A stretch of DNA of 64,000 nucleotides from Streptomyces calvus (GTDB taxonomy: Bacteria; Actinomycetota; Actinomycetes; Streptomycetales; Streptomycetaceae), in assembly GCF_006782915.1 (NCBI RefSeq), contig NZ_VCNP01000025.1:62001-126000 (forward strand), given 5' to 3'. Position numbers and translations under genes: made by a program. This document shows positions 46,509 to 54,999 of the stretch, piece by piece; within the stretch, counting starts at the first letter, position 1; each line of letters begins with the position of its first letter. The notes under the pieces are model-generated. The model was not told the origin of the DNA, did no database searches, and saw only the letters and a list, made by a program, of their open reading frames with translations.

Positions 46509-47465
46509 ATGACCGCAAGCACCACCCGTCGTTCCACCGCCGCGCAGTCCCGGCTAGCAGCGGTCGGCGCGATCGCGGTCGCAGGCGCGCTGCTTCTCAC
46601 CGGCTGCGGTGACCAGACGGACAAGGGCAGCGACAGCGGCACCGCGGAGACGTCCAGCGCGCCTCTCGCCGACAAGCTCCCCGCAGACATCCGCAAGGCG
46701 GGTGTCATCAAGGTGGGCTCCGACATCGCGTACGCCCCGGTCGAGTTCAAGGACGACTCCGGCAAGACCGTCGGTATCGACCCGGACCTCGCCGACGCCA
46801 TGGGCAAGCAGCTCGGTGTGACGTTCGAGTTCGAGAACGGCACCTTCGACACGCTGCTCGGCGGTCTGCGCTCGGACCGCTACGACATCGCCATGTCCGC
46901 CATGACCGACACCAAGGACCGCCAGGAGGGCGTCGACTCCGAGACCGGCAAGAAGGTCGGCGAGGGCGTCGACTTCGTCGACTACTTCACCGCCGGCGTC
47001 TCGATCTACACCAAGAAGGGCGACGACCAGGGCATCAAGACCTGGGCCGACCTGTGCGGCAAGAAGCTGGTCGTCCAGCGCGGCACGGTCTCGCACGACC
47101 TGGCCAAGGCCGAGGCGGAGAAGTGCCCGGCGGGCAGGACCATCACCATCGAGGCCTTCGACAACGACCAGCAGGCCCAGACCCGCCTGCGCGCGGGCGG
47201 CGCCGACGCCGGCTCCTCCGACTTCCCGGTCGCCGCGTACGCGGTGAAGACCTCCGGCGGCGGCAAGGACTTCCAGCTGGTCGGCGAGCAGGTCGACGCC
47301 GCCCCGTACGGCATCGCCGTCGCCAAGGGCAACACCCAGCTGCGCGACGCCCTCAAGGCCGCGCTCGACGCGGTCATCGCCAACGGCGAGTACCAGAAGA
47401 TCCTGGACAAGTGGGGCGTCGCGGAAGGCGCCGTCGAGGAAGCCACCATCAACGGCGGCAAGTGA
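46509..47465 (+). CDS. Amino-acid ABC transporter substrate-binding lipoprotein
   Basis: A 318-residue extracellular solute-binding protein of family 3. It has a lipoprotein signal with lipobox LLTGC (Cys about 36), then the bilobal domain starting at IRKAGVIKVGSDIAYAPVEF, with IDPDLADAMGKQLGVTFEFE and DNDQQAQTRLRAGGADA. Family 3 proteins bind polar amino acids such as glutamate, glutamine or basic residues. GGAGGAAC precedes the ATG at 46509. It is the first gene of a three-gene transporter operon with permease and ATPase. Confidence 0.93.
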   Translation: MTASTTRRSTAAQSRLAAVGAIAVAGALLLTGCGDQTDKGSDSGTAETSSAPLADKLPADIRKAGVIKVGSDIAYAPVEFKDDSGKTVGIDPDLADAMGKQLGVTFEFENGTFDTLLGGLRSDRYDIAMSAMTDTKDRQEGVDSETGKKVGEGVDFVDYFTAGVSIYTKKGDDQGIKTWADLCGKKLVVQRGTVSHDLAKAEAEKCPAGRTITIEAFDNDQQAQTRLRAGGADAGSSDFPVAAYAVKTSGGGKDFQLVGEQVDAAPYGIAVAKGNTQLRDALKAALDAVIANGEYQKILDKWGVAEGAVEEATINGGK

Positions 47466-47495
47466 CCGCACCGGCGGCACTGAAAGGCCACACCC

Positions 47496-48434
47496 GTGAC
47501 TGCTGACATCAAGAAGACGGACGGACCGGCGGGCACCCCGCCGGCCGGACCGGAGGCCATCAAGGCCGTCCCGGTCCGGCACTACGGCCGTTACGTCTCC
47601 GCCCTGATCGCCCTCGGGATCTTCTTCGCGCTCATCTGGGCCTTCGCGAACGGCGACATCAACTGGGGCGCGATCCCCGACTACTTCTTCAACGACCGCA
47701 TCCTCACCGGCGTCCGCGAGACGCTGTGGCTGACCTTCCTGTCGATGCTCATCGGCATCGTCGGCGGTCTGCTGCTGGCCGTGATGCGGCTGTCGAAGAA
47801 CCCGGTGACCTCGTCGATCGCCTGGTTCTACATCTGGTTCTTCCGCGGCACCCCGGTCCTGGTCCAGCTGTTCGTCTGGTTCAACCTGGGCTTCGTCTTC
47901 GAGTACATCAACCTGGGACCGGTCTACAAGGACGAGTGGTCCCAGTTCATGACGCCGTTCCTGACGGCGCTGCTCGGTCTCGGCCTGAACGAGGCCGCGT
48001 ACATGGCGGAGATCTGCCGCGCCGGTCTGCTGGCCGTCGACGAGGGCCAGACCGAGGCCGCGCACGCGCTCGGCATGAGCCACTCCAAGACGCTGCGCCG
48101 CATCGTCGTCCCGCAGGCCATGCGCGTGATCGTGCCGCCGACGGGCAACGAGGTCATCAACATGCTGAAGACCACCTCGCTCGTGGCGGCGGTCCAGTAC
48201 TACGAGCTCCTGCGCTACGCCCAGGACATCGGCACGACCTCGGGCGCCACGGTGGAGATGCTGTTCCTGGCCGCGGCCTGGTACCTGATCCTCACCTCGC
48301 TGCTCAGCGTGGGCCAGTACTACGTCGAGCGGTACTACGCCCGCGGGTCCAGCCGCCAGCTGCCGCCCACGCCGTGGCAGAAGGTGCGTGCCCATCTGAC
48401 GTCCTTCTCCAGCCGCAAGGGGGTCACGGCATGA
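47496..48434 (+). CDS. Amino-acid ABC transporter permease
   Basis: A 312-residue HisM/GlnP-type permease. A cytoplasmic tail and first helix (about 35-55) precede the five-helix transport domain (about 75-285). The EAA loop [20 protein letters not shown] docks the ATPase. The pattern [16 protein letters not shown] is typical of polar amino-acid importers. Only one permease gene is present, so a homodimeric channel is implied. It overlaps the ATPase gene by 4 nt (ATGA). Confidence 0.94.
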   Translation: MTADIKKTDGPAGTPPAGPEAIKAVPVRHYGRYVSALIALGIFFALIWAFANGDINWGAIPDYFFNDRILTGVRETLWLTFLSMLIGIVGGLLLAVMRLSKNPVTSSIAWFYIWFFRGTPVLVQLFVWFNLGFVFEYINLGPVYKDEWSQFMTPFLTALLGLGLNEAAYMAEICRAGLLAVDEGQTEAAHALGMSHSKTLRRIVVPQAMRVIVPPTGNEVINMLKTTSLVAAVQYYELLRYAQDIGTTSGATVEMLFLAAAWYLILTSLLSVGQYYVERYYARGSSRQLPPTPWQKVRAHLTSFSSRKGVTA

Positions 48435-49195
48435 CGAACGCCATGGTCAAGGCCGAGGGCGTCCACAAGTCCTTCGGTGCCGTCGAGGTCCTCAAGGGCA
48501 TCGACCTGGAGGTGAAGTCCGGCGAGGTGTTCTGCCTCATCGGCCCCTCCGGCTCCGGCAAGTCCACCTTCCTGAGGTGTATCAACCACCTCGAGAAGGT
48601 CAACGCCGGGCGTCTGTACGTCGACGGCCAGCTGGTCGGCTACCGCCAGAAGGGCGACAAGCTGTACGAGCTGAAGGACAGCGAGGTCGCCCTGAAGCGC
48701 CGGGACATCGGCATGGTCTTCCAGCGCTTCAACCTGTTCCCGCACATGACGGCCGTCGAGAACGTCATGGAGGCGCCGGTCCAGGTCAAGGGCATGAGCA
48801 GGGCGCAGGCCAAGGAGCGCGCGATGCAGCTCCTACAGCGCGTGGGCCTCGGCGACAAGGCCGGGAACTACCCCTCGCAGCTCTCCGGCGGCCAGCAGCA
48901 GCGCGTGGCGATCGCGCGGGCGCTGGCCATGGAGCCGAAGCTGATGCTGTTCGACGAGCCGACCTCGGCGCTGGACCCGGAGCTGGTCGGAGACGTCCTC
49001 GACGTCATGCGCGACCTCGCCGAGTCCGGCATGACGATGGTCGTCGTCACCCACGAGATGGGCTTCGCCCGCGAGGTGGGCGACAGCCTGGTCTTCATGG
49101 ACGGCGGTGTGGTGGTGGAGTCCGGGAACCCCCGCGACGTCCTGACCAATCCGCAGCACGAGCGGACCAGGTCGTTCCTGTCCAAGGTGCTCTGA
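48431..49195 (+). CDS. Amino-acid ABC transporter ATP-binding protein
   Basis: A 254-residue GlnQ/HisP-type ATPase: Walker [11 protein letters not shown]-loop [10 protein letters not shown], signature [15 protein letters not shown], Walker [15 protein letters not shown] and H-loop VVTHEMGFA. It powers import by the binding protein and permease encoded just upstream. A perfect 17-bp hairpin follows. Confidence 0.96.
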   Translation: MTNAMVKAEGVHKSFGAVEVLKGIDLEVKSGEVFCLIGPSGSGKSTFLRCINHLEKVNAGRLYVDGQLVGYRQKGDKLYELKDSEVALKRRDIGMVFQRFNLFPHMTAVENVMEAPVQVKGMSRAQAKERAMQLLQRVGLGDKAGNYPSQLSGGQQQRVAIARALAMEPKLMLFDEPTSALDPELVGDVLDVMRDLAESGMTMVVVTHEMGFAREVGDSLVFMDGGVVVESGNPRDVLTNPQHERTRSFLSKVL

Positions 49196-49213
49196 CCGCG
49201 CATCCGCGCACGA

Positions 49214-49250
49214 CGAAGGGGCGGTACGGGACTCCCGTACCGCCCCTTCG
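49214..49250. terminator. Bidirectional terminator after the ABC transporter operon
   Basis: CGAAGGGGCGGTACGGG and CCCGTACCGCCCCTTCG form a 17-bp perfect stem around a 3-nt loop, between convergent genes. Confidence 0.92.
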
Positions 49251-49261
49251 TGTGCGGGCGG

Positions 49262-50035
49262 CTACTTCAGCGCCAGCAGCAGCGTGTCCGACGGCGAGCA
49301 CCACACCGGCCGCACCTCGCCGAAGCCCTTGTCGCGCAGCACGTCCGCGTGCCAGGCCACCGGGGGCATGTCGCCGTCGGCGTGCTCGCCGTAGATCTCG
49401 TAGCGCCGGGCCGTGGGACCGGCGAGGACCGGGTCCGCGGCGGCGAGCTGCCACCACTGCGCCCAGTCGAGGGCGCCGTCCCGCTTGGCCTGATCCATGC
49501 GCGCGTGGCGCAGGGCCCGCTCGGCCGCGTTGATCCGCGGCGTGGAGTCGTCGATCATGTGGTCCGCGTTCATGAAGACACCGCCGTCGCGCACCAGGCC
49601 CGCGATGTGCCCGTAGAGGTCCGCGAGGGGTTCCTTGTGCAGCCAGTGGAGGGCGGTCGCGGTCAGCACGGCGTCGTAGGAGTCGTACGGCAGTGCCGCC
49701 GCCCACGCGGGATCCTTGAGGTCGGCCGTCACGAAGGAGACGCGGTCGTCCCCGGCGAAGGTGCCCTCGGCGATGGCGAGGAGTGCCGGGTCGAGGTCGA
49801 CGCCGGTGCTGGTGGCGTCCGGGAACCGGGCGAGCAGCCGGGCCGTGATGCTTCCCGTGCCGCACGCGAGGTCCAGCACGCGCGGGGAGGTGCCGACGAG
49901 GGCCTCCACCATGTCGAGCATGACCCGGAACCGTTCCTCGCGGTCGGGCATGTACCACTCCTGCTGCCGGTCCCAGCTCTCCTGCCAGGCGTGCCAGTCG
50001 GCGGCGGCCGTCGTGGTGGTGTTCGCGTCCGTCAT
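49262..50035 (-). CDS. SAM-dependent methyltransferase (class I)
   Basis: A 257-residue class I methyltransferase. Motif I is VLDLACGTGSITARLL, followed by GVDLDPALLAIA, VTADLKDP and AVLTATALHWLHKEPLADLY. Substrate not inferable. The ATG at 50035 has GGGAGGGG upstream; the frame continues to 50101 but the extra residues are Arg-rich and unlikely to be translated. It is divergent from the CGNR-type regulator. Confidence 0.88.
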   Translation of the reverse strand: MTDANTTTTAAADWHAWQESWDRQQEWYMPDREERFRVMLDMVEALVGTSPRVLDLACGTGSITARLLARFPDATSTGVDLDPALLAIAEGTFAGDDRVSFVTADLKDPAWAAALPYDSYDAVLTATALHWLHKEPLADLYGHIAGLVRDGGVFMNADHMIDDSTPRINAAERALRHARMDQAKRDGALDWAQWWQLAAADPVLAGPTARRYEIYGEHADGDMPPVAWHADVLRDKGFGEVRPVWCSPSDTLLLALK

Positions 50036-50135
50036 CGAGCCCCTCCCGCGTCTACGTCCCGTAATACCCTTGAAGCACGACCGTCTGTTACCCGACCGCA
50101 CGCACGACCATAGAGCCCCTGCGTAAGGACTACAA

Positions 50136-50786
50136 GTGGAACTGGCCTATTACTCGGATTACGCCGTACGCCTCGTCAACACCGAGGAACCGGCCCGGGG
50201 GAAGGACACACTGACCTCGGTCGAGGCCGTCCGCGACCTGTTCGGCGGCAACCAGTCGGCCGCCCGGCGCGCCACCGACGCCGATGTGACGCGGTTCCGC
50301 TCGGTCCGCGGCCGGCTGCGCTCGGTCTTCGAGGCGGCGGACGGCGGCGACGAGACGCTCGCCGTCGACCTGCTGAACTCGCTGCTGCTGGAGTTCCCGG
50401 TGAGCCCGCAGATCTCCGGCCACGACTTCCGCGACGACGACGGCCGCCCGCTGTGGCACATGCACCTGGCCGACCACCCGTCCAACGCGACCGCCGGTTA
50501 CGCCGCCATCGCCGCGATGGGCCTCGCCTTCCACCTCACCGAGTACGGCGTGGACCGCCTCGGCCTGTGCGAGGCCGCGCCCTGCCGCAACGCCTACCTG
50601 GACACCTCCACCAACCGCTCCCGCCGCTACTGCTCCGACCGCTGCGCCACCCGGGCGAACGTGGCGGCCTACCGCGCCCGCAAGCGCCTGGAGGCCGACC
50701 GGTCGGAGAACACGGGCCGGGCCGAGGACAGCGCCCAGGCCAGCACGGCCAGCGGCGAGCGCCGGTCGGGGTCGCGCGGCCGGTAG
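50136..50786 (+). CDS. CGNR-type zinc-finger protein (putative regulator)
   Basis: A 216-residue protein. A helical N-terminal domain (ABATE-like, about 1-165) is followed by a C-terminal CGNR-type zinc finger: CEAAPCRNAYLDTS, RRYCSDRCATRANVAAYRAR. The CGNR tetrapeptide itself reads CATR here. Such proteins are presumed transcription regulators. The last 118 bp, including much of the zinc finger, overlap the 3' end of sodX on the other strand. Start is GTG at 50136, without a strong ribosome site. Confidence 0.85.
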   Translation: MELAYYSDYAVRLVNTEEPARGKDTLTSVEAVRDLFGGNQSAARRATDADVTRFRSVRGRLRSVFEAADGGDETLAVDLLNSLLLEFPVSPQISGHDFRDDDGRPLWHMHLADHPSNATAGYAAIAAMGLAFHLTEYGVDRLGLCEAAPCRNAYLDTSTNRSRRYCSDRCATRANVAAYRARKRLEADRSENTGRAEDSAQASTASGERRSGSRGR

Positions 50787-51106
50787 CGGAAACGGACCCG
50801 GCCCAGCACCAGTTCGTCGGGGACGACGCCGTAGTCGGTGCTGTCGCCGCCGGCGTACGCGTTGTCCCCGAGCACCCACCAGCCGGCCCCGCGCCGCTCG
50901 GCGGCCCGCTTGACGACCAGCAGGTCCTGCTGGAACGGATGCCTCAGCACGATCACGTCACCGCGCCGGATCCGTGCACCGTAGTGCACCAGCAGCCGGT
51001 CCCCGTGGTGCAGCGTGGGCACCATGGACGGACCCGTGACCTCGGCCACCCCGAAGGGCAGCGGCGCCCTCGCCCGCTCGGCGTCCTGCGTCGGCTCCGG
51101 CATCAC
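50669..51106 (-). CDS. sodX: Nickel-type superoxide dismutase maturation protease
   Basis: A 145-residue signal-peptidase-I-like protease (144 if the adjacent ATG at 51103 is used; GGGGAGG precedes both). The Ser/Lys dyad is in VTGPSMVPTLHHGDRLLV and LLVVKRAAERR; WWVLGDNAYAGGDSTDYG is the conserved box near the active site. It removes the N-terminal propeptide of SodN so that His1 can bind nickel. It is divergent from sodN, 144 bp apart. Its C-terminal codons overlap the CGNR gene by 118 bp. Confidence 0.92.
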   Translation of the reverse strand: MMPEPTQDAERARAPLPFGVAEVTGPSMVPTLHHGDRLLVHYGARIRRGDVIVLRHPFQQDLLVVKRAAERRGAGWWVLGDNAYAGGDSTDYGVVPDELVLGRVRFRYRPRDPDRRSPLAVLAWALSSARPVFSDRSASRRLRAR

Positions 51107-51249
51107 CCGCTACCTCCCCGGTTCTTCGTCCACCAGTCCCAGTCTCACCCCGGACTTTTGTCCTAAGCCCCCGGGGGCACTCGCGAAAACCCGTCCGGCA
51201 CGGAGTAATGTCCAGTGTGAGAAGACGATCACGAGGAAGGAAACGCTTC

Positions 51250-51645
51250 ATGCTTTCCCGCCTGTTTGCCCCCAAGGTCAAGGTCAGCGCGCACTGCGAC
51301 CTGCCCTGCGGTGTGTACGACCCTGCCCAGGCCCGCATCGAGGCGGAGTCGGTGAAGGCCGTCCAGGAGAAGATGGCCGGCAACGACGACCCGCACTTCC
51401 AGGCGCGTGCCACGGTCATCAAGGAGCAGCGCGCCGAGCTGGCGAAGCACCACGTCTCCGTGCTGTGGAGCGACTACTTCAAGCCCCCGCACTTCGAGAA
51501 GTACCCGGAGCTGCACCAGCTGGTCAACGACACCCTGAAGGCCCTCTCGGCCGCCAAGGCGTCGACCGACCCGGCCACCGGCCAGAAGGCGCTGGACTAC
51601 ATCGCCCAGATCGACAAGATCTTCTGGGAGACCAAGAAGGCCTGA
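51250..51645 (+). CDS. sodN: Nickel superoxide dismutase precursor
   Basis: A 131-residue precursor. The first 14 residues are a propeptide removed by SodX, exposing the nickel hook His-Cys-Asp-Leu-Pro-Cys-Gly-Val-Tyr-Asp-Pro; His15, Cys16 and Cys20 are the ligands in precursor numbering. The rest is the four-helix bundle that forms a hexamer. It dismutes superoxide in the cytoplasm. GAGGAAGG precedes the ATG at 51250. In S. coelicolor nickel controls sodN, including repression by the sodF-derived small RNA s-SodF that pairs with the sodN 5' end; whether this applies here needs the sodF locus. A hairpin terminator follows. Confidence 0.97.
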   Translation: MLSRLFAPKVKVSAHCDLPCGVYDPAQARIEAESVKAVQEKMAGNDDPHFQARATVIKEQRAELAKHHVSVLWSDYFKPPHFEKYPELHQLVNDTLKALSAAKASTDPATGQKALDYIAQIDKIFWETKKA

Positions 51646-51696
51646 CCCTGTGCCTTCAGGACCTGCGATTCCCCTTCGGTCAGCAGCGTCTTTCCC

Positions 51697-51756
51697 ACCG
51701 CACCCGTACCCCGTCCGCCGACCCGGCGGTCCGAGGGTGCGGGTGCGGTCTTGTTT
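51697..51756 (+). terminator. Intrinsic terminator of sodN
   Basis: ACCGCACCCG pairs with CGGGTGCGGT across a 33-nt loop that itself has a small GTCCGCCG/CGGCGGTC-like stem, followed by CTTGTTT. Confidence 0.78.
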
Positions 51757-51822
51757 CGGTACGGGTTTCTGCGCGGGCTTCCGTACGGGTCTCCACACGG
51801 GTGGCGACGCCGTGCCGAGTGG

Positions 51823-52527
51823 TCATGCGCAGCATTCGCACGGGTGCGGCGCGCCGTCACCGGTGTTCCGCGCGGCCGGCGCGGGAACGGCGCAGCAGCC
51901 CTTGCCCCGCCAGGCGTCACGGCCCTCCTTGACCGCGACGGCGGCGATCACCAGGGCCGCGAGCGGGTCGGCCCAGGACCAGCCGAGGGTCGCGTTCAGC
52001 ACCAGTCCGGCGAGCAGCACGGCGGACAGGTACGTGCACAGCAGGGTCTGCCGGGAGTCCGCGACGGCGCTGGCGGAGCCCAGTTCCCGCCCGGCGCGGC
52101 GCTGGGCCGCGGACAGGAACGGCATGACCGCCAGGGACAGGGCGGCCAGCACGACGCCGGTGAGGGAGCGTTCGGCCTCCGACGTGCCGGCCAGCGCCCG
52201 TACCGCGTCGACGGCGACATAGCCGGCGAGGGCGAAGAAGGAGACGGCGATGATCCGCAGGGTGGTCCTCTCCCGGGCCTCGCGCACCGCGTGGTCGCGG
52301 GCGGAGAACTGCCAGGCGACCGCGGCGGCGGAGGACACCTCGACGAGGGAGTCCAGGCCGAAGCCGATCAGGGCGGTGGAGGAGGCCGCCGCGCCGGCCG
52401 TGATCGCGACGGCGGCCTCCACGAGGTTGTAGGTGAGGGTCGCGGCGACCAGGAGCCGTATCCGGCGCGTCAGCCGGTCGCGGCGGGCGGGCCCCGGGAC
52501 GGGGGTGGTGACGGGCTCGGCGGTCAC
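51823..52527 (-). CDS. Cation diffusion facilitator metal exporter (partial-fold CDF type)
   Basis: A 234-residue membrane protein of the cation-transporter/CDF superfamily. The first helix carries ATLTYNLVEAAVAITAGAAA, followed by STALIGFGLDSLVEVSSAAA with the conserved Asp, then HAVREARERT and a late SWADPLAALVIAAVAVKEGR. The C-terminus ends GKGCCAVPAP...PHPCECCA, a Cys/His-rich tail likely to bind metal. It starts 2 nt after the CmtR-like sensor gene, so metal-inducible export is inferred. Confidence 0.87.
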   Translation of the reverse strand: MTAEPVTTPVPGPARRDRLTRRIRLLVAATLTYNLVEAAVAITAGAAASSTALIGFGLDSLVEVSSAAAVAWQFSARDHAVREARERTTLRIIAVSFFALAGYVAVDAVRALAGTSEAERSLTGVVLAALSLAVMPFLSAAQRRAGRELGSASAVADSRQTLLCTYLSAVLLAGLVLNATLGWSWADPLAALVIAAVAVKEGRDAWRGKGCCAVPAPAARNTGDGAPHPCECCA

Positions 52528-52529
52528 GG

Positions 52530-52865
52530 TCAGCAGCAGCCCTTCTCCTCGGCGTCCGCGCAGGTGCGGTCGCCCTCCACGGCGACGACGGCGGTGCGCA
52601 GGTCGTCCAGGGCGTGGCCGAGGCGTTCGTCGGCGAGTTCGTAGCGGGTGCGGCGGCCGTCGGGAACGGAGACCACGAGACCGCAGTCGCGCAGGCACGC
52701 CAGGTGGTTCGACAGCCGGGTGCGCGAGACGCCGAGCGCGTCCGCGAGGTCGGCCGGGTGGGCGGGGGCCGCGCGCAGTGCCAGCAGGACGCGGCAGCGG
52801 AGAGGATCGGCGAGCGCGCGGCCGAAGCGGGCCAGCACCTCGATGTCGGAGGCAACGGTCAACAC
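52530..52865 (-). CDS. ArsR/SmtB-family metal sensor (CmtR-like)
   Basis: A 111-residue winged-helix repressor. LARFGRALADPLRCRVLLAL, SRTRLSNHLACLRDCGLVVS and a C-terminal TCADAEEKGCC give Cys positions reminiscent of CmtR, which senses Cd(II)/Pb(II) through Cys in the recognition helix and C-terminus. It would repress the CDF exporter directly downstream. The GTG at 52865 is chosen because TACTGT lies seven bases upstream (leaderless). A 12-bp palindrome stands just beyond. Confidence 0.87.
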   Translation of the reverse strand: MLTVASDIEVLARFGRALADPLRCRVLLALRAAPAHPADLADALGVSRTRLSNHLACLRDCGLVVSVPDGRRTRYELADERLGHALDDLRTAVVAVEGDRTCADAEEKGCC

Positions 52866-52886
52866 GGACACGACAGTACACGGAGT

Positions 52887-52898
52887 CCTGAATTCAGG
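52887..52898. promoter_or_regulatory. Palindrome CCTGAATTCAGG, candidate CmtR-like operator
   Basis: A perfect 12-bp palindrome 22 bp before the start of the metal sensor gene and between it and the divergent AraC gene. Its position over the -35 region suits repression. Confidence 0.6.
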
Positions 52899-52966
52899 GA
52901 ATCGTGAACTGTCTGTCGTGGGGTCGTGTGGGCGCGGGGACATCCGGCGCGTGGGATGCTGGGCCG

Positions 52967-53389
52967 ATGGAGCTGGAGGACCTCGTACGGCTGCGGCGGG
53001 CCCGCGACCGGATGGACCGCGAGTACGCCGAGCCCCTCGACATCCCGGAACTGGCGCGGACCGCGCTGATGTCCCCCGGCCACTTCCAGCGCAGCTTCCG
53101 CGCGGCGTACGGACAGACGCCCTACGGCTATCTCATGACCCGGCGGATCGAGCGCGCGAAGGCGCTGCTGCGGCGCGGAGACCTCACGGTGACCGAGGTG
53201 TGCCTCGCGGTCGGCTGCACCTCCCTCGGGTCGTTCAGCTCACGCTTCACCGAGCTGGTGGGCGAGACGCCGAGCGCCTACCGGGCCCGGTCGCACGAGG
53301 AGAGCGCGGTGATCCCGCCGTGCGTGGCCCGGACGTACACGCGTCCGGTCCGCTCCCGGCCACGGGCCGATCCGAGCGGAACCTTCTAG
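52967..53389 (+). CDS. AraC-family transcriptional regulator (HTH domain only)
   Basis: A 140-residue protein that is almost entirely an AraC double helix-turn-helix: PLDIPELARTALMSPGHFQR and GDLTVTEVCLAVGCTSLGSF with SRFTELVGETPSAYRAR. No effector domain. It is followed 9 bp later by a VOC-superfamily gene, a frequent partner of such short AraC proteins, so it probably controls that gene. Confidence 0.88.
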   Translation: MELEDLVRLRRARDRMDREYAEPLDIPELARTALMSPGHFQRSFRAAYGQTPYGYLMTRRIERAKALLRRGDLTVTEVCLAVGCTSLGSFSSRFTELVGETPSAYRARSHEESAVIPPCVARTYTRPVRSRPRADPSGTF

Positions 53390-53398
53390 CGTGGGCGC

Positions 53399-53833
53399 AT
53401 GGACACAGGAAACGATGTGCGGCTCGCCCAGTGCTTCATCGCCGTCGACGACCACGACAAGGCGCTGGCCTTCTACTGCGACGTGCTGGGCCTGGAGGTC
53501 CGCAACGACGTGGCCTTCGAGGGCATGCGCTGGGTGACGGTCGCCTCGCCGGACCAGGACGTGGAGATCGTCCTCGAGCCGCCCGCCGCCAACCCGGACT
53601 CCTCCCCCGCCGACAAGCAGGCGATGGCGGAACTGCTGGCCAAGGGCATGCTGCGCGGGGTCAACTTCACGACGCCCGACTGCGACGCCCTCTTCGAACG
53701 CGCCCGGGCCGCCGGCGCGGACGTGCTCCAGGAGCCGGTGGACCAGCCGTACGGCATGCGCGACTGCGCGTTCCGCGACCCGGCGGGGAACATGCTGCGC
53801 TTCATCGAGCGACCCCGTTCCGCGGGGGCCTGA
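53399..53833 (+). CDS. VOC-superfamily (glyoxalase/bleomycin-resistance-like) protein
   Basis: A 144-residue vicinal-oxygen-chelate protein. It has two beta-alpha-beta-beta-beta units: CFIAVDDHDKALAFYCDVLG and FTTPDCDALFERARAAGADV, ending AFRDPAGNMLRFIE with the C-terminal metal-type Glu. Function could be dioxygenase, lyase or drug sequestration. TAGCGT lies six bases before the ATG, so translation may be leaderless although the gene is 9 bp after the AraC gene. Confidence 0.88.
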   Translation: MDTGNDVRLAQCFIAVDDHDKALAFYCDVLGLEVRNDVAFEGMRWVTVASPDQDVEIVLEPPAANPDSSPADKQAMAELLAKGMLRGVNFTTPDCDALFERARAAGADVLQEPVDQPYGMRDCAFRDPAGNMLRFIERPRSAGA

Positions 53834-53871
53834 CCACGGAGCCGGCGGGCGGCACGCGACCGCCCCCGGCG

Positions 53872-54126
53872 TCAGTGCCGCGTCGGAGCCGGGCCGGTGT
53901 CACCGCGGGCCGGTGCGGGCTCGCGGACCGGCGTCTCCTCGCCCGCCCGGGTCGCCCCCGAGTCCCTGGCCTCCACGGCCTCCGACGCCACGTACTCCTC
54001 GCACTTCGGGTTGCGGCACGGGCCGTGCACCCACACCGGCACCCACGCACCCAGCGTCTTGTGACGCCGGACCACCATGTCCACTGGCTGTCCGCAAACG
54101 GGACAGACGGGTTGTTCGCTGCCCAT
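53872..54126 (-). CDS. Small zinc-ribbon protein
   Basis: An 84-residue protein with four Cys in two pairs (CPVCGQPVDMVV and GPCRNPKCEEYV), separated by an aromatic stretch (WVPVWVHGP), consistent with one zinc ribbon. The C-terminal half is charged and disordered. Both TACCCT seven bases upstream and GGAGG are present. Function unknown. Confidence 0.72.
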   Translation of the reverse strand: MGSEQPVCPVCGQPVDMVVRRHKTLGAWVPVWVHGPCRNPKCEEYVASEAVEARDSGATRAGEETPVREPAPARGDTGPAPTRH

Positions 54127-54171
54127 GTCCTCCAGGGTAGGCCCGGCGGCCCCGCGGTGCTCCCGCTGCGC

Positions 54172-54810
54172 CTACCGGGCCGCCCCCTCGGGGCGGGGGT
54201 CGCGCCACATCGGCCACATCCGGGGACCGTCCGGGAGGGTGAGCGGCTCCCCGGCCGCCTCGAAGCCCAGACGCCGGTACAGCAGCCGGCTGCGCTCGCT
54301 GCTCGCCTCCAGATAGGCCGCCAGCCCCTCCCGGTCGCAGCGCTCGAGAACGGAACCGATCAGCGCGGTGCCGAGCCCCTCGCCCTGCCGCTCGGGGGCG
54401 ACGCCGATCATCCAGAGGTACTCGTGGGCCCGTCCCGAGGGATGGATGCCCGCCGTGAGCCGCCCGATCAGCTCCACCCGGTCGTTCTCCGGGTCGACGG
54501 CCAGGCGTACCCGGGCCGGACCGTCGTCCTCGGCCGCCGCGCCGTCCGGCTGCCCGTCCCCGTGCCCCGCGTCGTCCGCCGGAACCGACAGCCACAGCGC
54601 GCACGCCGACCCGTCCTCGGTCAGGTCGATGCGACCCTCGGCGAGCACGATGTCGGTGAAGGCCGCCATGAGCCTGTGGTGCGTCGCACGGCGGTACTCC
54701 TCGCCGGGAAAGACCCAGCTGCTCACCGGGTCGTCCTGGAACGCCTCGTCCAGGAGCCGCACGATCAGCTCCCGGTCCTCGGCACCCGCCGTCCGGATCG
54801 CCACGCCCAT
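54172..54810 (-). CDS. GNAT-family N-acetyltransferase
   Basis: A 212-residue GNAT protein. The acetyl-CoA loop is in GVAPERQGEGLGTALIGSVL, followed by LEASSERSRLLYRRLGFEAA. Residues ~60-100 include an acidic insertion rich in Asp/Gly. Substrate unknown. GGGGCGGAC precedes the ATG at 54810. It is in the same orientation as the encapsulin operon but separated by ~190 bp from the polyprenyl synthase gene, so cotranscription is uncertain. Confidence 0.87.
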   Translation of the reverse strand: MGVAIRTAGAEDRELIVRLLDEAFQDDPVSSWVFPGEEYRRATHHRLMAAFTDIVLAEGRIDLTEDGSACALWLSVPADDAGHGDGQPDGAAAEDDGPARVRLAVDPENDRVELIGRLTAGIHPSGRAHEYLWMIGVAPERQGEGLGTALIGSVLERCDREGLAAYLEASSERSRLLYRRLGFEAAGEPLTLPDGPRMWPMWRDPRPEGAAR

Positions 54811-54999
54811 GTCCGCCCCTTCGTCCCAACCGTCTGTGTCCGTGCGGAGGTTGAGCCTAACCGGAGCCGCCGAGGAGGGCGCGGGCCCCGCACACCGTGG
54901 GGAAGTGCGGGACCCGCCGGCCGGAGCCACGGTGCCGTGCGGGGTCAGGATCCGCACGGCATCCGGTGATTCCGGGGCCATGGGACGGTCCGCGGACCG

